From assembly GCA_016935665.1 (NCBI GenBank), contig JAFGQN010000143.1, forward strand, positions 1-64,000: a stretch of DNA of 64,000 nucleotides, written 5' to 3'. Position numbers and translations under genes: made by a program. Position 1 is the stretch's first letter; the number at the start of each line of letters is the position of its first letter. The notes below the pieces were generated by a model. It saw only the letters and a program-made list of their open reading frames with translations. It was not told where the DNA came from and did not search any database. This DNA is from Deltaproteobacteria bacterium (lineage in GTDB: Bacteria; Myxococcota_A; Polyangia; JAAYKL01). Below are positions 1-8,251 of this stretch, piece by piece.

Positions 1-71
1 AATCGACAAATAAGTGTATCAGCATTTTAATGCAGTTGAAAAATTGGACGGTGGGTCTGGGATTTTGTGAG

Positions 72-283
72 TTATACGGCTTCGGATGTGGTGTCGTTGT
101 CGGAATCGGCTGCGGCGGCTTTGGCGGCGGCTATTTTGGCGGATTTTTTACCGATGTTTTGATGATACTCACTCACATAGTTGGGGTACCGGTCCGTGCC
201 CTCGAAGGCGAAGCGGCCGGTTTCCATGCCATGAAGGTCTCGTACCATTTTTCATAAGCCTGTTCACTTGTAAGTTCAGCCAT
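72..283 (-). pseudogene. Small ORF split by a frameshift, function unknown
   Basis: An ATG at 283 has a good ribosome binding site (GAGAGGTAG about 6 bases upstream) and starts MAELTSEQAYEKWYETF, but that frame stops at 173 after 36 codons. The adjacent frame is open from 248 to a TAA at 72. It reads as protein: HGMETGRFAFEGTDRYPNYV, then an Ala/Lys stretch and an acidic tail ending DTTSEAV. Joining the two near 230-245 needs one extra base and gives a protein of about 70 residues. I infer a single-base deletion or a base-calling error. I do not recognise the family. Confidence 0.45.
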
Positions 284-550
284 TTAAGCTACCTCTCGGT
301 GATTGGTTCAACATCCTATCAATTTGCAATAGACGGAAATTGCGACAATATTGAAATACCTGTCAAGTGCCGATTAGAGAAAAAATAAACCCGCACTTCA
401 TGACAACTTCAGCTAATTATTCGAATTTCATAAGAGATCTGGTGTACATTTTTCTTTTCATCCCGTCTGCTCCCGGTTTAAAAGTTTTCAAAGACGGATT
501 CCCTTGCGGGGGGCAACGACGGATGTGCAAAAAGCAGAAAGTTTGAGTGA

Positions 551-1726
551 GTGTTTAGATCATACAAATTCGCCGGTATTTTTTCTGTGACGGCGCCGCA
601 TTGCCACAAGGGCTCTGCTTATCTCGAAACCAGCAGTTTATTATTGAATCAAGGGTGTCTCAACGCAATCATTTTTAGCCTTTGGACGCTGACATGTTTG
701 ATGGTGTTTGCACATCCGAGTGATGCACAGGACGACGCGGCTGAGAAACCCACTATTTTGATGCTGTTTATGGCATCGTCCGAAATTTCATCAATTGAAT
801 CCGCGTTGCGCAACGAACTGGAACTGAACATTGACACCCATCGCCTCAAAATCGAGCCGGATTTCATTTTCCAGACAGAAACGATAACTGAAAAAATCGG
901 TGAGATTCGAAAACTCGAAAGCGCGACGGATTGCGACGCTGTGGTGTGGGTTGAAAAAAGCGGCGAGCACGCGGTGACGCTGCAGATGGTTGTTTTGGCG
1001 CCGGGGCAATTCACGATTCAATCGGTGGAAGCCAATGTGGCGCGCGATGGCATTGGGGAGCTGATGATCGCCGCTCGCGAACTGCTCAATGACATTCAGA
1101 TTCCGGTGCACTCCCCAAAAGTGGAATCCCAAAAGCCACAACAAAATACACCAAACGATACGACGCCCCCGGGGCAACCGGTTCCCTCAGCACAGCGAGC
1201 GCACACGGCAAAGGCCTTTTTTTCCATCGATGGCGGCGCGGCCGGCGATTTCAAAAGGGGTGACAGTTCACCCCTTTTTTTAAACGGCTCCCTGAGCCTG
1301 GGCGCCCAATACTCATCCCGTATTCGTCTGGCACTCTTATTATCCGCATCTGGCGCATCGCCATGGGGTTCATCCGACAGCATTCGCAAATTCGTCGGCG
1401 TCGGTCCCGGAGTCCAGCTGGGTGTCACATGGACGACGGGAATGCTTGCACTGACACCATTTGTGACATTAACGATTCCCTACCAGGCCATCCGTATATC
1501 GCTGGAAAATGAATTTGAAACAAAAGATAAGTGGTGGAATGGCTGCGTATCTGGTGGCGTATCGATGCAGTTCCCATTGAGCAGGCATTTTCACATTTAC
1601 CTGCACCCGGCACTAAATGTGTATCTGGAACAAAAAGTATTCAAGCGAATGTCAGATGGATCTGCCGTATTCACCACTCCGCGGTTTATGGGAAATGTAG
1701 CGGTGGGGTTTCGCTATTTTTTATGA
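551..1726 (+). CDS. Secreted protein of unknown function, beta-barrel-like C-terminal half
   Basis: The 391-codon frame opens with GTG at 551. A hydrophobic segment at residues 38-56 followed by HPSDAQ looks like a signal peptide with cleavage after AQ. An in-frame TTG at 644 would place this segment at the very N-terminus and may be the true start; neither start has a strong ribosome binding site. Residues 65-180 form a mixed alpha/beta region, followed by a Pro/Gln/Thr linker near 190-215. The C-terminal 170 residues alternate polar and hydrophobic residues with many Gly and aromatics and end in GFRYFL. Such endings are typical of outer-membrane beta proteins. It lies upstream of an ECF sigma/anti-sigma pair on the same strand and may share their transcript. 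I do not recognise a named family. Confidence 0.6.
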   Translation: MFRSYKFAGIFSVTAPHCHKGSAYLETSSLLLNQGCLNAIIFSLWTLTCLMVFAHPSDAQDDAAEKPTILMLFMASSEISSIESALRNELELNIDTHRLKIEPDFIFQTETITEKIGEIRKLESATDCDAVVWVEKSGEHAVTLQMVVLAPGQFTIQSVEANVARDGIGELMIAARELLNDIQIPVHSPKVESQKPQQNTPNDTTPPGQPVPSAQRAHTAKAFFSIDGGAAGDFKRGDSSPLFLNGSLSLGAQYSSRIRLALLLSASGASPWGSSDSIRKFVGVGPGVQLGVTWTTGMLALTPFVTLTIPYQAIRISLENEFETKDKWWNGCVSGGVSMQFPLSRHFHIYLHPALNVYLEQKVFKRMSDGSAVFTTPRFMGNVAVGFRYFL

Positions 1727-1823
1727 ATCGCATCTTTTGTGAAAGCTTTTATGCCGCCCAAACGAATAGACAAAGTTAAGCTTGAATCTTCTGGCCACTG
1801 CATTCAGAATTAACAACGTGCTG

Positions 1824-2426
1824 ATGAATATACAGGGAAGCCGACAAACGAACAGCAGGGCCGACATTCAATCGCTTAGTGATAATGATTTAATGACGCT
1901 TTTGCAACGCGGGAACATGAAAGCGCTCGAAGAGCTGTATGTGCGGTATGGCAATATGGTTAAATCTGTGATTTTTCGAGTGGTCCCAAACATCAACGCC
2001 GTGGATGTCGATGATTTGACACAGGAAATATTTATTGCACTTTTAAAGTCGGCGGGGCAGTTCGACGGGGCCAAGCGGTTCAAACCGTGGTTGTATGGCA
2101 TCGCCGCCAACAAGGCGCTGGACAACAGACGAACGGATTGTCTTCATGCCAATTTGCTTGGCAGGCATAGTGAATCGGTTCAGGCGGCCCACAAAACGCA
2201 CTGCGAAAACGTGGATACAAAGATGGATGTGCGACACCAACTGGAAAGCGCATTTGCCGTGTTGCCCAAAGAACAGCATGATGTCATGATTCTCCATGCC
2301 GTTGAAGGATTCAAAGGCGCTGAAATTGCACATATTCTGGGAATTGAAATAAATACCGTGTGGGTCCGGCTACACCGCGCCAGAAAGGCGCTTTCAAACG
2401 CATTGAAAGATGTGACGGCAGGATAA
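1824..2426 (+). CDS. ECF-type RNA polymerase sigma factor (sigma-70 family)
   Basis: About 200 residues. Region 2 is visible in LEELYVRYGNMVKSVIFRVV and in DLTQEIFIALLKSAGQF, followed by the region 2.4 pattern FKPWLYGIAANKALDNRR. Region 4 is AVLPKEQHDVMILHAVEGF followed by the helix-turn-helix around GAEIAHILGIEINTVWVRLH. No region 1 or 3 is present, which is the ECF layout. An in-frame TTG at 1782 would add 14 residues outside the conserved part, so I prefer the ATG at 1824, although it has no clear ribosome binding site. The next gene starts 6 bases after the stop and encodes a zinc-finger anti-sigma/FecR protein. I infer that this pair forms a sigma/anti-sigma switch responding to an envelope signal. 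Confidence 0.88.
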   Translation: MNIQGSRQTNSRADIQSLSDNDLMTLLQRGNMKALEELYVRYGNMVKSVIFRVVPNINAVDVDDLTQEIFIALLKSAGQFDGAKRFKPWLYGIAANKALDNRRTDCLHANLLGRHSESVQAAHKTHCENVDTKMDVRHQLESAFAVLPKEQHDVMILHAVEGFKGAEIAHILGIEINTVWVRLHRARKALSNALKDVTAG

Positions 2427-2432
2427 ACAGTG

Positions 2433-3929
2433 ATGAACCCGGTAACAGATATTCAATGTTCGAAAAAAGAGGCATTCCTCGACGAAGAACTTGCCAACAG
2501 CGAACGCCTGCACTTCGAATTACATCTGGAAACATGCAATGAATGCAGAAATTACATCGAAAACTGGGAGTTGATAAAGCAAGGATATGCCAGGTGGACC
2601 ACGGGGCAAATGGACGAAATGGCCGCACAGCCCACACTGGCCGAGGCGTCGCTTTTTATCAACAGATTGCAAAGTAAGCTTGAGTCCGCTTCCCCGACAA
2701 AATCTCCCTCACCAATACTATTTCGCCGGGCTGTGCTTTTGGGTCTGGCGGCAGCGGTATTCATTACTGGCATCATTGCTTTTTTGTACGGACGCACTCC
2801 CCACCCCCAATCCCCCATATCCACTGCGGCATCGCGCGGCGCCGAATCCCATAAACCTGCGCCTTTGATGCGCCTGGATATGACGCTCAATCGGATATGG
2901 GGCAACTCGCATACGACGCGGACCGTACACGTAACGAACGCAACCGTTTTGGATACGCAAACGGATGACCGGGTGATTGTGAATCTCGCAAAAGACGCAA
3001 TCGGTCTGGATAGTCAAAGCCAACTGACAATTGAGAATATCAACGAGAAAAACGCCATTTTCAGTTTGCAGCGCGGAACGGCCGTATTTGATGTTTCACC
3101 GCGGATTTCCGGTCAACATTTCATCATTCACGTGCGGGACATCACTGTCAGCGTCATTGGGACGCGTTTTTCCGTGGAATCCATCAACGATAATGTTATC
3201 GTTTGTGTTCAGGAAGGAACCGTGAAGATTCAACGGGAAAATGACCAATTGATGTTGCACGCCGGACACTTGGCCAATCTCATCCCCCAACGCCCGCTGG
3301 CGCACGCATCCACCTTGTTGAGCGCGGAAAAATGGGCGTCGCTGGAGCAACTCTTTGTATTCAATGCGGATATTCAAACGGGCGATACAGATTCCATCTC
3401 TTCCAAAGTCGCCCCCCCTGCTCGCTCATTGCACCAACCATCACGGCGTGGCCAAAATCAAAAAAATATGGCGCAGTGGCGGCAAATGATCATCGAAAGA
3501 AAGTATTCGGAAGCGATATCCGAAATTCGCGCCTATCTGCGAGGTGCGCCTGGCGATACAGAAGTGTTGATGCTTTTGGCCACAGTTCAACAAAAAGAAG
3601 GCGCGTATGACGACGCGTTTCAAACCTATCAAAAGGTGATTTCGTCTTCAAACGCATCACAGGCCAATCAGGCCCGGTATTTGGCGGGAGAATTGGCGCA
3701 AAATCATTTAAAAAATAACAGACAGGCAATTATCCAGTTTGAAAATTATCTGTTAAATGCGTCTGAAACCTCACCCAACCGGGGTGAAGCAAAGTTCCGT
3801 TTATCCAAAGCGCTGCTGAGCGCGGGAGAAACAAAGAGAGCCAAAGCCATTTTGCAGGAAATTATCGACGAATACCGACGTGCCCCCGTGGCAAATCGTG
3901 CACGCAAACAGTTGGAAACGCTGCCATGA
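2433..3929 (+). CDS. Anti-sigma factor: zinc finger, one membrane helix, FecR domain, TPR tail
   Basis: The N-terminal 45 residues hold the H-x3-C-x2-C zinc-finger anti-sigma motif (HLETCNEC, about residues 31-38). A single transmembrane helix follows at about 100-119. Residues 140-285 match a FecR domain, with TVHVTNATVLDTQ, SQLTIENINE, SLQRGTAVFDV and VSVIGTRFSVE. The last 150 residues are TPR-like repeats (EAISEIRAYLRGAPGDTEVL and following). The predicted layout is a cytoplasmic sigma-binding domain with a periplasmic sensor and scaffold. The start is ATG 2433 with AGGA upstream; a GTG lies one codon earlier. It directly follows the ECF sigma gene and very probably controls that sigma factor. 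Confidence 0.85.
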   Translation: MNPVTDIQCSKKEAFLDEELANSERLHFELHLETCNECRNYIENWELIKQGYARWTTGQMDEMAAQPTLAEASLFINRLQSKLESASPTKSPSPILFRRAVLLGLAAAVFITGIIAFLYGRTPHPQSPISTAASRGAESHKPAPLMRLDMTLNRIWGNSHTTRTVHVTNATVLDTQTDDRVIVNLAKDAIGLDSQSQLTIENINEKNAIFSLQRGTAVFDVSPRISGQHFIIHVRDITVSVIGTRFSVESINDNVIVCVQEGTVKIQRENDQLMLHAGHLANLIPQRPLAHASTLLSAEKWASLEQLFVFNADIQTGDTDSISSKVAPPARSLHQPSRRGQNQKNMAQWRQMIIERKYSEAISEIRAYLRGAPGDTEVLMLLATVQQKEGAYDDAFQTYQKVISSSNASQANQARYLAGELAQNHLKNNRQAIIQFENYLLNASETSPNRGEAKFRLSKALLSAGETKRAKAILQEIIDEYRRAPVANRARKQLETLP

Positions 3930-3968
3930 TTGACAGTATCATTCGTTTGAACGATGCAGGATAGCAGA

Positions 3969-4784
3969 ATGAAACGTTTGTATTTTTATATGCGCATAAT
4001 TGCTATTGCTGTTTCTTCCGCATTTGGCTGGGCCGCGTGCCAGTCGGTGGTTTTTGTCAACGATCTCAATGGTGTCGATGACGATAAGGAATCCGACAAC
4101 GGGAATGACACATCCGAGACAGACAATGATCAATGTGCTCCCACAGGCACAACGCCCCTTGTCTGCGAGAATTTTGAATTAAATCCCCCCACGCCAAGCC
4201 AACTTCGAAACGGCGATGTTGCGTTGGAGCAAACCAATGTATTCGATGGAAATGCATCCATGCGATGCGAAACAACAGCAATTGAAAGTTTTGGTTACAT
4301 CTCAAACAGATTCGAACCCATCTCACAAGGCATCATTTATTTTCGCGTTCACATATTTATTCCAGAGGGCACCATCACCGGCACCACCAAAGTACTCAAT
4401 TTAACCTCCACTGCCAGCTCCGATCTGGAAACGAGCAGAGGCATCGATGTAAACATTTCCAGCAATCGACGCGTTGAGATTTACCAGCACGGCAATCAGC
4501 TCCGATTCCAGTCCGCTCCGGATGCCGTCCTGGAAAACATTTGGTTCTGTTTGCAGGGGAGCTACACTATCTCCGAAACCGCAGGAGAAACCAGCATCTG
4601 GATAGATAACAAGCTGGCCGTCAGCACAACCGCCACTATCGATTCCATCATCAACGGCGGCGTCAGCGAATTTCGAACCGGCATCGGCTGGACCGAACAG
4701 GGTCAGAATACTGCGGTTTTCTACTTTGACAATATTCTGGTGGACACGGCGCCAGTGCTTTGCGCCGTTCCGTCGAACGAATGA
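3969..4784 (+). CDS. Lipoprotein with lectin/lyase-like beta-sandwich
   Basis: 271 residues. The ATG at 3969 has AGGA seven bases upstream and is preferred over the ATG at 3954. The N-terminal hydrophobic segment ends in a lipobox-like FGWAAC, followed by a short Asp/Ser/Glu linker of the kind seen in other lipoproteins of this window. The rest is beta-rich, with FDGNASMRCET, GIIYFRVHIFIPEG, VEIYQHGNQLRFQ, TSIWIDNKLAVST and VFYFDNILVD. This pattern resembles concanavalin-like jelly-roll domains of polysaccharide-lyase-like surface proteins. It may form the last gene of the sigma/anti-sigma unit. The fold call is an inference from pattern only. Confidence 0.62.
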   Translation: MKRLYFYMRIIAIAVSSAFGWAACQSVVFVNDLNGVDDDKESDNGNDTSETDNDQCAPTGTTPLVCENFELNPPTPSQLRNGDVALEQTNVFDGNASMRCETTAIESFGYISNRFEPISQGIIYFRVHIFIPEGTITGTTKVLNLTSTASSDLETSRGIDVNISSNRRVEIYQHGNQLRFQSAPDAVLENIWFCLQGSYTISETAGETSIWIDNKLAVSTTATIDSIINGGVSEFRTGIGWTEQGQNTAVFYFDNILVDTAPVLCAVPSNE

Positions 4785-4909
4785 ATAGATGGCAAGTTCT
4801 CAATCCCGGGCAGACACGCGGGTCTGTCCCCACAATTGGATTCGCGACGTTCTCTCATGTGTTCTTCGGAAATACCAATCCACCTTGCAACCTGTTTCTT
4901 ATTGCTCCT

Positions 4910-5158
4910 TTACGATTGTGTCACCGCAAGCTCGATTTTGCCCCCCTCGGCGATGATGGATGAACCATGCATCACCCGACAATGCGGCCCAATCGTCACA
5001 TCCCCACAAATCGTTGCGGATGGCGCCACATCGGCTGACGGATATATTGGGGGTTCTTTTCCTGCGGCGGATAATCTATCATTCATGGCGGCCATGGGAA
5101 TCTTTTTTACCAGCCCCAGCCAATGTTGAGGTGTGATTGAAAACGGATATTGAGGTTT
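4910..5158 (-). pseudogene. Fragment of a left-handed beta-helix (gamma carbonic anhydrase-like) protein
   Basis: The open frame on the minus strand is bounded by TAA at 5161-5159 and the stop at 4910. It reads HWLGLVKKIPMAAMNDRL, then PPIYPSADVAPSATICGDV and TIGPHCRVMHGSSIIAEGG. This is the hexapeptide-repeat pattern of the N-terminal third of gamma-type carbonic anhydrase/acyltransferase-like proteins. It stops after KIELAVTQS, where the family would continue with many more coils, and no continuation is visible in the next 100 bases. There is also no convincing start codon. I read it as a truncated gene remnant. Confidence 0.55.
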
Positions 5159-5204
5159 TTAAGGAATTCGGTTTTATTGCACTATATTTCCATGGAGGAC
5201 AAAA

Positions 5205-5732
5205 ATGGCGCCTGAAAAGTGTTTTTGGCTGATTTGGTTTTACATCGTTGGAGTGACATTATTATCATGTACCCGTCAACAGGACGTTTTCAGTTCTGAT
5301 GCCGATACGGACATGGATTCCGACACCGACTCGGACGCCGATTCCGACACCGACTCAGATAGCGATACCGATACCGACTCGAACATCGATACCCGTAGCG
5401 ACACTGATACAGGCGCCGATTCGGCCACGGAAAGTGATACGGAATCAGAAATTGAAACAGAAGGGTTCACCGGATTCTGGGGATACTTATATGATATCGA
5501 CGGTACCCCTGTTCCAAATGCAACTGTGATAATTGCCACATCGATAGCATTCGTACCGGCCGTTTCTGACGATAACGGTCGATATCTGCTGAGTTTTCCA
5601 CATGCCGGCACCTATCGTATTGACGCCTTTACAGACGGTCTGCATGGGGAGGCGCAAGACATTCAACTGGTGGCGGGCCAGCTGACGCGCGCGGATATAA
5701 CCCTGTATGACCTGGCAGGGGATGCGCCTTAG
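5205..5732 (+). CDS. Lipoprotein with Asp-Ser-Thr repeat linker and carboxypeptidase-regulatory-like domain
   Basis: 175 residues, ATG preceded by GGAGG. The signal peptide ends in the lipobox LLSC (Cys at about residue 25). Residues 32-85 are an almost pure Asp/Ser/Thr repeat (DADTDMDSDTDSD and so on) encoded by near-repetitive DNA. The C-terminal domain GFWGYLYDIDGTPVPNATV ... DDNGRYLLSFPHAGTYRI is a typical carboxypeptidase-regulatory-like (CarboxypepD_reg) beta-sandwich. The acidic repeat is probably a flexible stalk that holds the domain away from the outer membrane. Function beyond surface display is unknown. Confidence 0.75.
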   Translation: MAPEKCFWLIWFYIVGVTLLSCTRQQDVFSSDADTDMDSDTDSDADSDTDSDSDTDTDSNIDTRSDTDTGADSATESDTESEIETEGFTGFWGYLYDIDGTPVPNATVIIATSIAFVPAVSDDNGRYLLSFPHAGTYRIDAFTDGLHGEAQDIQLVAGQLTRADITLYDLAGDAP

Positions 5733-5867
5733 GGAAATGGGTAAAGGGGGTCGGTCCCAGGATACCAGAAAGGAATGGGACGATAATTGGCGAAAGTGAC
5801 AGGGACGGAATACACTCTCGAACACATGAATTACAAATACAATGATTAAAACGAGGAGTCTTAAGGC

Positions 5868-6350
5868 ATGAAGGTTGTCTCATTATTGTTACTGATATTC
5901 ACAACAGCGGGCTGCACAGGTATCTACAATGGTAGTTATCTGGACAGGGATCATGCATATGTTTTTCATCCATGCCCGGCAGACAACATTGAAGATGTGC
6001 GTCAACACGCGTTTCTTGCTATTCAAAGTTCGCTGGCAGATACGGACTGGGTGATTGAAAAGAGAAATTCATCGCAGTTGCAGATTGCAGCAAGAAAATG
6101 CGTCAATTGTTTTAAAAAATCCGGAGATTTTCTCTCCCGATATGACGGTTGCTGTACATCCATCGAATTTTCTGTTGAGGATGACGCTCGAATATCCGCC
6201 GTTCGATACAATAAACGAGACCTGTATAAAGAGATGATAGATATAACAGAAGATTGGATTGTCACTCTTGAACGAAATTACGCAGAACTGCGTTGCTACA
6301 GTGATGAACTGTTGAAGGAAAGAATCGTGGGACAAAACGTACTGCGATAG
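5868..6350 (+). CDS. Small lipoprotein, unknown function
   Basis: 160 residues. MKVVSLLLLIFTTAGCTG is a clear lipoprotein signal with the lipobox TAGC. The mature part starts with an aromatic/Gly segment and contains a CVNC pair and a CC pair, which could form disulfides in the periplasm. A candidate AGGAG lies about nine bases before the ATG. No family is recognised. It is followed on the same strand by two small unrelated-looking genes. Confidence 0.6.
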   Translation: MKVVSLLLLIFTTAGCTGIYNGSYLDRDHAYVFHPCPADNIEDVRQHAFLAIQSSLADTDWVIEKRNSSQLQIAARKCVNCFKKSGDFLSRYDGCCTSIEFSVEDDARISAVRYNKRDLYKEMIDITEDWIVTLERNYAELRCYSDELLKERIVGQNVLR

Positions 6351-6475
6351 AGCAAAGAAGCAAAACGAAAAGGAAACTGTTTCCGGGAATGCCCGGTGTC
6401 GCGAAAAAACCAATGCCCGCCTTTGCAAATGCTTCGATGCGTTGGCGTTCGTGAAAAATGAATGGAGGGACACAA

Positions 6476-6847
6476 TTGCCAAAGTACAACACAATTGACG
6501 AGTACATTGACGCACAGGCACATCCGCAGGCGGAATTGCTGCGGGATTTAAGAAAAGCCATTTTGGAAGCAGTACCGGACGCGACAGAAACGTTTAACTA
6601 TGGTGTACCCGCATTCAGTCTTGTGAAAAACGGAAAAGGGGAGCAGCAAATTATGATTGGCGCGTTCAAAAATCACGTGGGGATTTATCCTCATCCAACG
6701 ACAATTGTGAAATATGAAAAGGAACTTTCGAAATACAAAAAGGGCAAAGGTTCGATTCAGTTTCCTTTAAATGAACCGATTCCCAGCAAGTTAATTGTAA
6801 AAATGATTAAGTATCGAAAAAAGTGTATTCAAAGTGAATTGCAATAG
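6476..6847 (+). CDS. DUF1801-family small protein
   Basis: 123 residues from a TTG at 6476. A strong GGAGGG lies six bases before this TTG, so it is preferred over an in-frame ATG at 6458 that has no ribosome binding site. The sequence TIDEYIDAQAHPQAELLRDL, VPDATETFNYGVPAFSL and MIGAFKNHVGIYPHPTTI follows the DUF1801 (YdhG-like) pattern of small cytoplasmic alpha/beta proteins. Biochemical function of the family is not established. The neighbours give no functional hint. Confidence 0.75.
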   Translation: MPKYNTIDEYIDAQAHPQAELLRDLRKAILEAVPDATETFNYGVPAFSLVKNGKGEQQIMIGAFKNHVGIYPHPTTIVKYEKELSKYKKGKGSIQFPLNEPIPSKLIVKMIKYRKKCIQSELQ

Positions 6848-6882
6848 ATTCGAAATGATCGGCAAACCAGAGCAGGAATAAA

Positions 6883-7254
6883 ATGAATGTAATCAAATTT
6901 CAATTCGGATCAAAGAATCGACGTGGCAAAATAGTGAAATTGTCGGAGGATTCCTTTCGATTCGATTATTACGATGTGAACGAGAAAGACAGTTCATATG
7001 AATTTTTAAGTTCCAGGGGGTTTCATGGCGGCGGGCCGAGTTGGGCAGGAATCATTTATGGATTAATCAAATTAAAGGATGAGAAAATATTCCGTCAAAT
7101 CGATTTTGATCCCGAATCGGATGGCTTAGCCATTTGGTCGAGCAAACGGTTGCCGTTGGAAAATATTTCAACGCTGATTGACGAGGTAAAAAACGATCCA
7201 TCACTGATGAACAAAGCAATCGAAATAGCGATGGCGGACTCCCAAATGGAATAA
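6883..7254 (+). CDS. Hypothetical protein
   Basis: 123 residues, ATG with AGGA about eight bases upstream. The protein is soluble, with no signal peptide and no cysteine. It has an N-terminal beta-rich stretch (MNVIKFQFGSKNRRGKIVKL), a Gly-rich turn GFHGGGPSWAGIIYGLI, and a C-terminal helix. The segment FRQIDFDPESDGLAIWSSKR resembles small immunity-type or domain-of-unknown-function proteins, but I cannot name a family. It lies 35 bases after the DUF1801 gene. Confidence 0.55.
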   Translation: MNVIKFQFGSKNRRGKIVKLSEDSFRFDYYDVNEKDSSYEFLSSRGFHGGGPSWAGIIYGLIKLKDEKIFRQIDFDPESDGLAIWSSKRLPLENISTLIDEVKNDPSLMNKAIEIAMADSQME

Positions 7255-7468
7255 AGGGAACATCCCCGATAAAATCAAAATTGGTATTGCTGTTCAAGAA
7301 GAGTTGGAAATAGTTGGCTTCAAACTGGATTGGTATGGCGCCACTGAAAACCGAAGCCGGATTGCGAAAATCGACTGGAAACGCCGATACACAAATAACG
7401 TACGGCAGCGATGTCTTCGCCGGTTAAAAAAAAACTTTAAGACGTTTTCTTTTTTTTCCACGGTTTAA
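7229..7468 (+). pseudogene. Possible C-terminal gene remnant
   Basis: A frame open from a TAG at 7226 reads as protein between about 7265 and 7425: KIKIGIAVQEELEIVGFKL, then DWYGATENRSRIAKIDWKRR. The pattern of a helix followed by 'hydrophobic-x-W-x-G ... R-I ... D-W-x-x-R' is that of a C-terminal end of a small soluble protein. There is no start codon or ribosome binding site, and the frame runs into the end of the convergent membrane-protein gene. I treat it as a degraded remnant. Confidence 0.3.
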
Positions 7469-7934
7469 AGATGGAAATGAAAATCGCAAACGTTAAAAGA
7501 AATACCTGAACAATTCCAAAGTACAGATTCAACTGCTTTGCTTCCACATATTCCGGAATCGTTAACGCATCCATCCCCGCCTGCAATGATATGGGCGCCA
7601 GGGAGTTCAGCCATGGCCCCAAAAAGAAGGTTCCAAACAGAATGCTGCCAACCGTGATGATCCATTTCACAATTATCCAGGTGTGACGAAACCAGCCCCA
7701 TTTTGTAAGCAGGGCATAAAAAATTCCAGTGACCAGGGTTATCATTGCACAGGGAATAATGATGAAATCATCGATAAATTTCATCGCGATGTTGTAGCCA
7801 TACAATTCCATCCCATCTTTGGCCCTCAATCCCAGATTCATTAAAAGTAAAATAAACCCCGCAGCCGCCCAGCCGCATGAAACCCACACATGAAACGCTT
7901 TTAACCACTTTTGTCCCCTGGAACTCAATTTCAT
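7437..7934 (-). CDS. Integral membrane protein, DUF2269-like
   Basis: 165 residues from the ATG at 7934, which has GGAG six to eight bases upstream; this start removes 22 poorly supported N-terminal residues. Four to five transmembrane helices are visible, for example HVWVSCGWAAAGFILLLMN, IIIPCAMITLVTGIFYALL, WIIVKWIITVGSILFG and YFGIVQVFLLTFAIFISI. The pattern K-x-F-H-V at the start, the small-residue-rich second helix and the GIFYALLTKWGW turn fit the DUF2269 family of small membrane proteins with no established role. It ends in a lysine-rich cytoplasmic tail. Confidence 0.65.
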   Translation of the reverse strand: MKLSSRGQKWLKAFHVWVSCGWAAAGFILLLMNLGLRAKDGMELYGYNIAMKFIDDFIIIPCAMITLVTGIFYALLTKWGWFRHTWIIVKWIITVGSILFGTFFLGPWLNSLAPISLQAGMDALTIPEYVEAKQLNLYFGIVQVFLLTFAIFISIFKPWKKKKTS

Positions 7935-8251
7935 TTCTGCTCCTGCCCAGACGAAGTAAACCTGGAACAATGTTATAAAAATGATGAAGCTAAAAGACAA
8001 CCCCCTTTCAAGTCAGCGATGGAGAAGAGTGGCCCAGTATTTCCATCCCGCGGTAATCATTTCAGGGCGCCCGGTGGTCCTGACTCCATTGGGAATCCAT
8101 CGGATGTACCACTCCCTGTTTCCGGTCATCGGATAGCCATTTGGTACATTTATTTTCCTTGAAAGCGGTCAGCGTATTCCGTAAGGTACGGGATATTCTG
8201 CCCCAGGCAATTGCTGTCACTTTAAATTTAATCGCGCAGAAAGGATACCGA
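7935..8251. other. Intergenic stretch without a supported gene
   Basis: This 317-base stretch lies between two minus-strand genes. I see no frame with both a ribosome binding site and protein-like composition, and no strong hairpin with a T run. It probably holds the promoter of the membrane-protein gene and the 3' untranslated end of the VWA lipoprotein gene. Confidence 0.4.
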
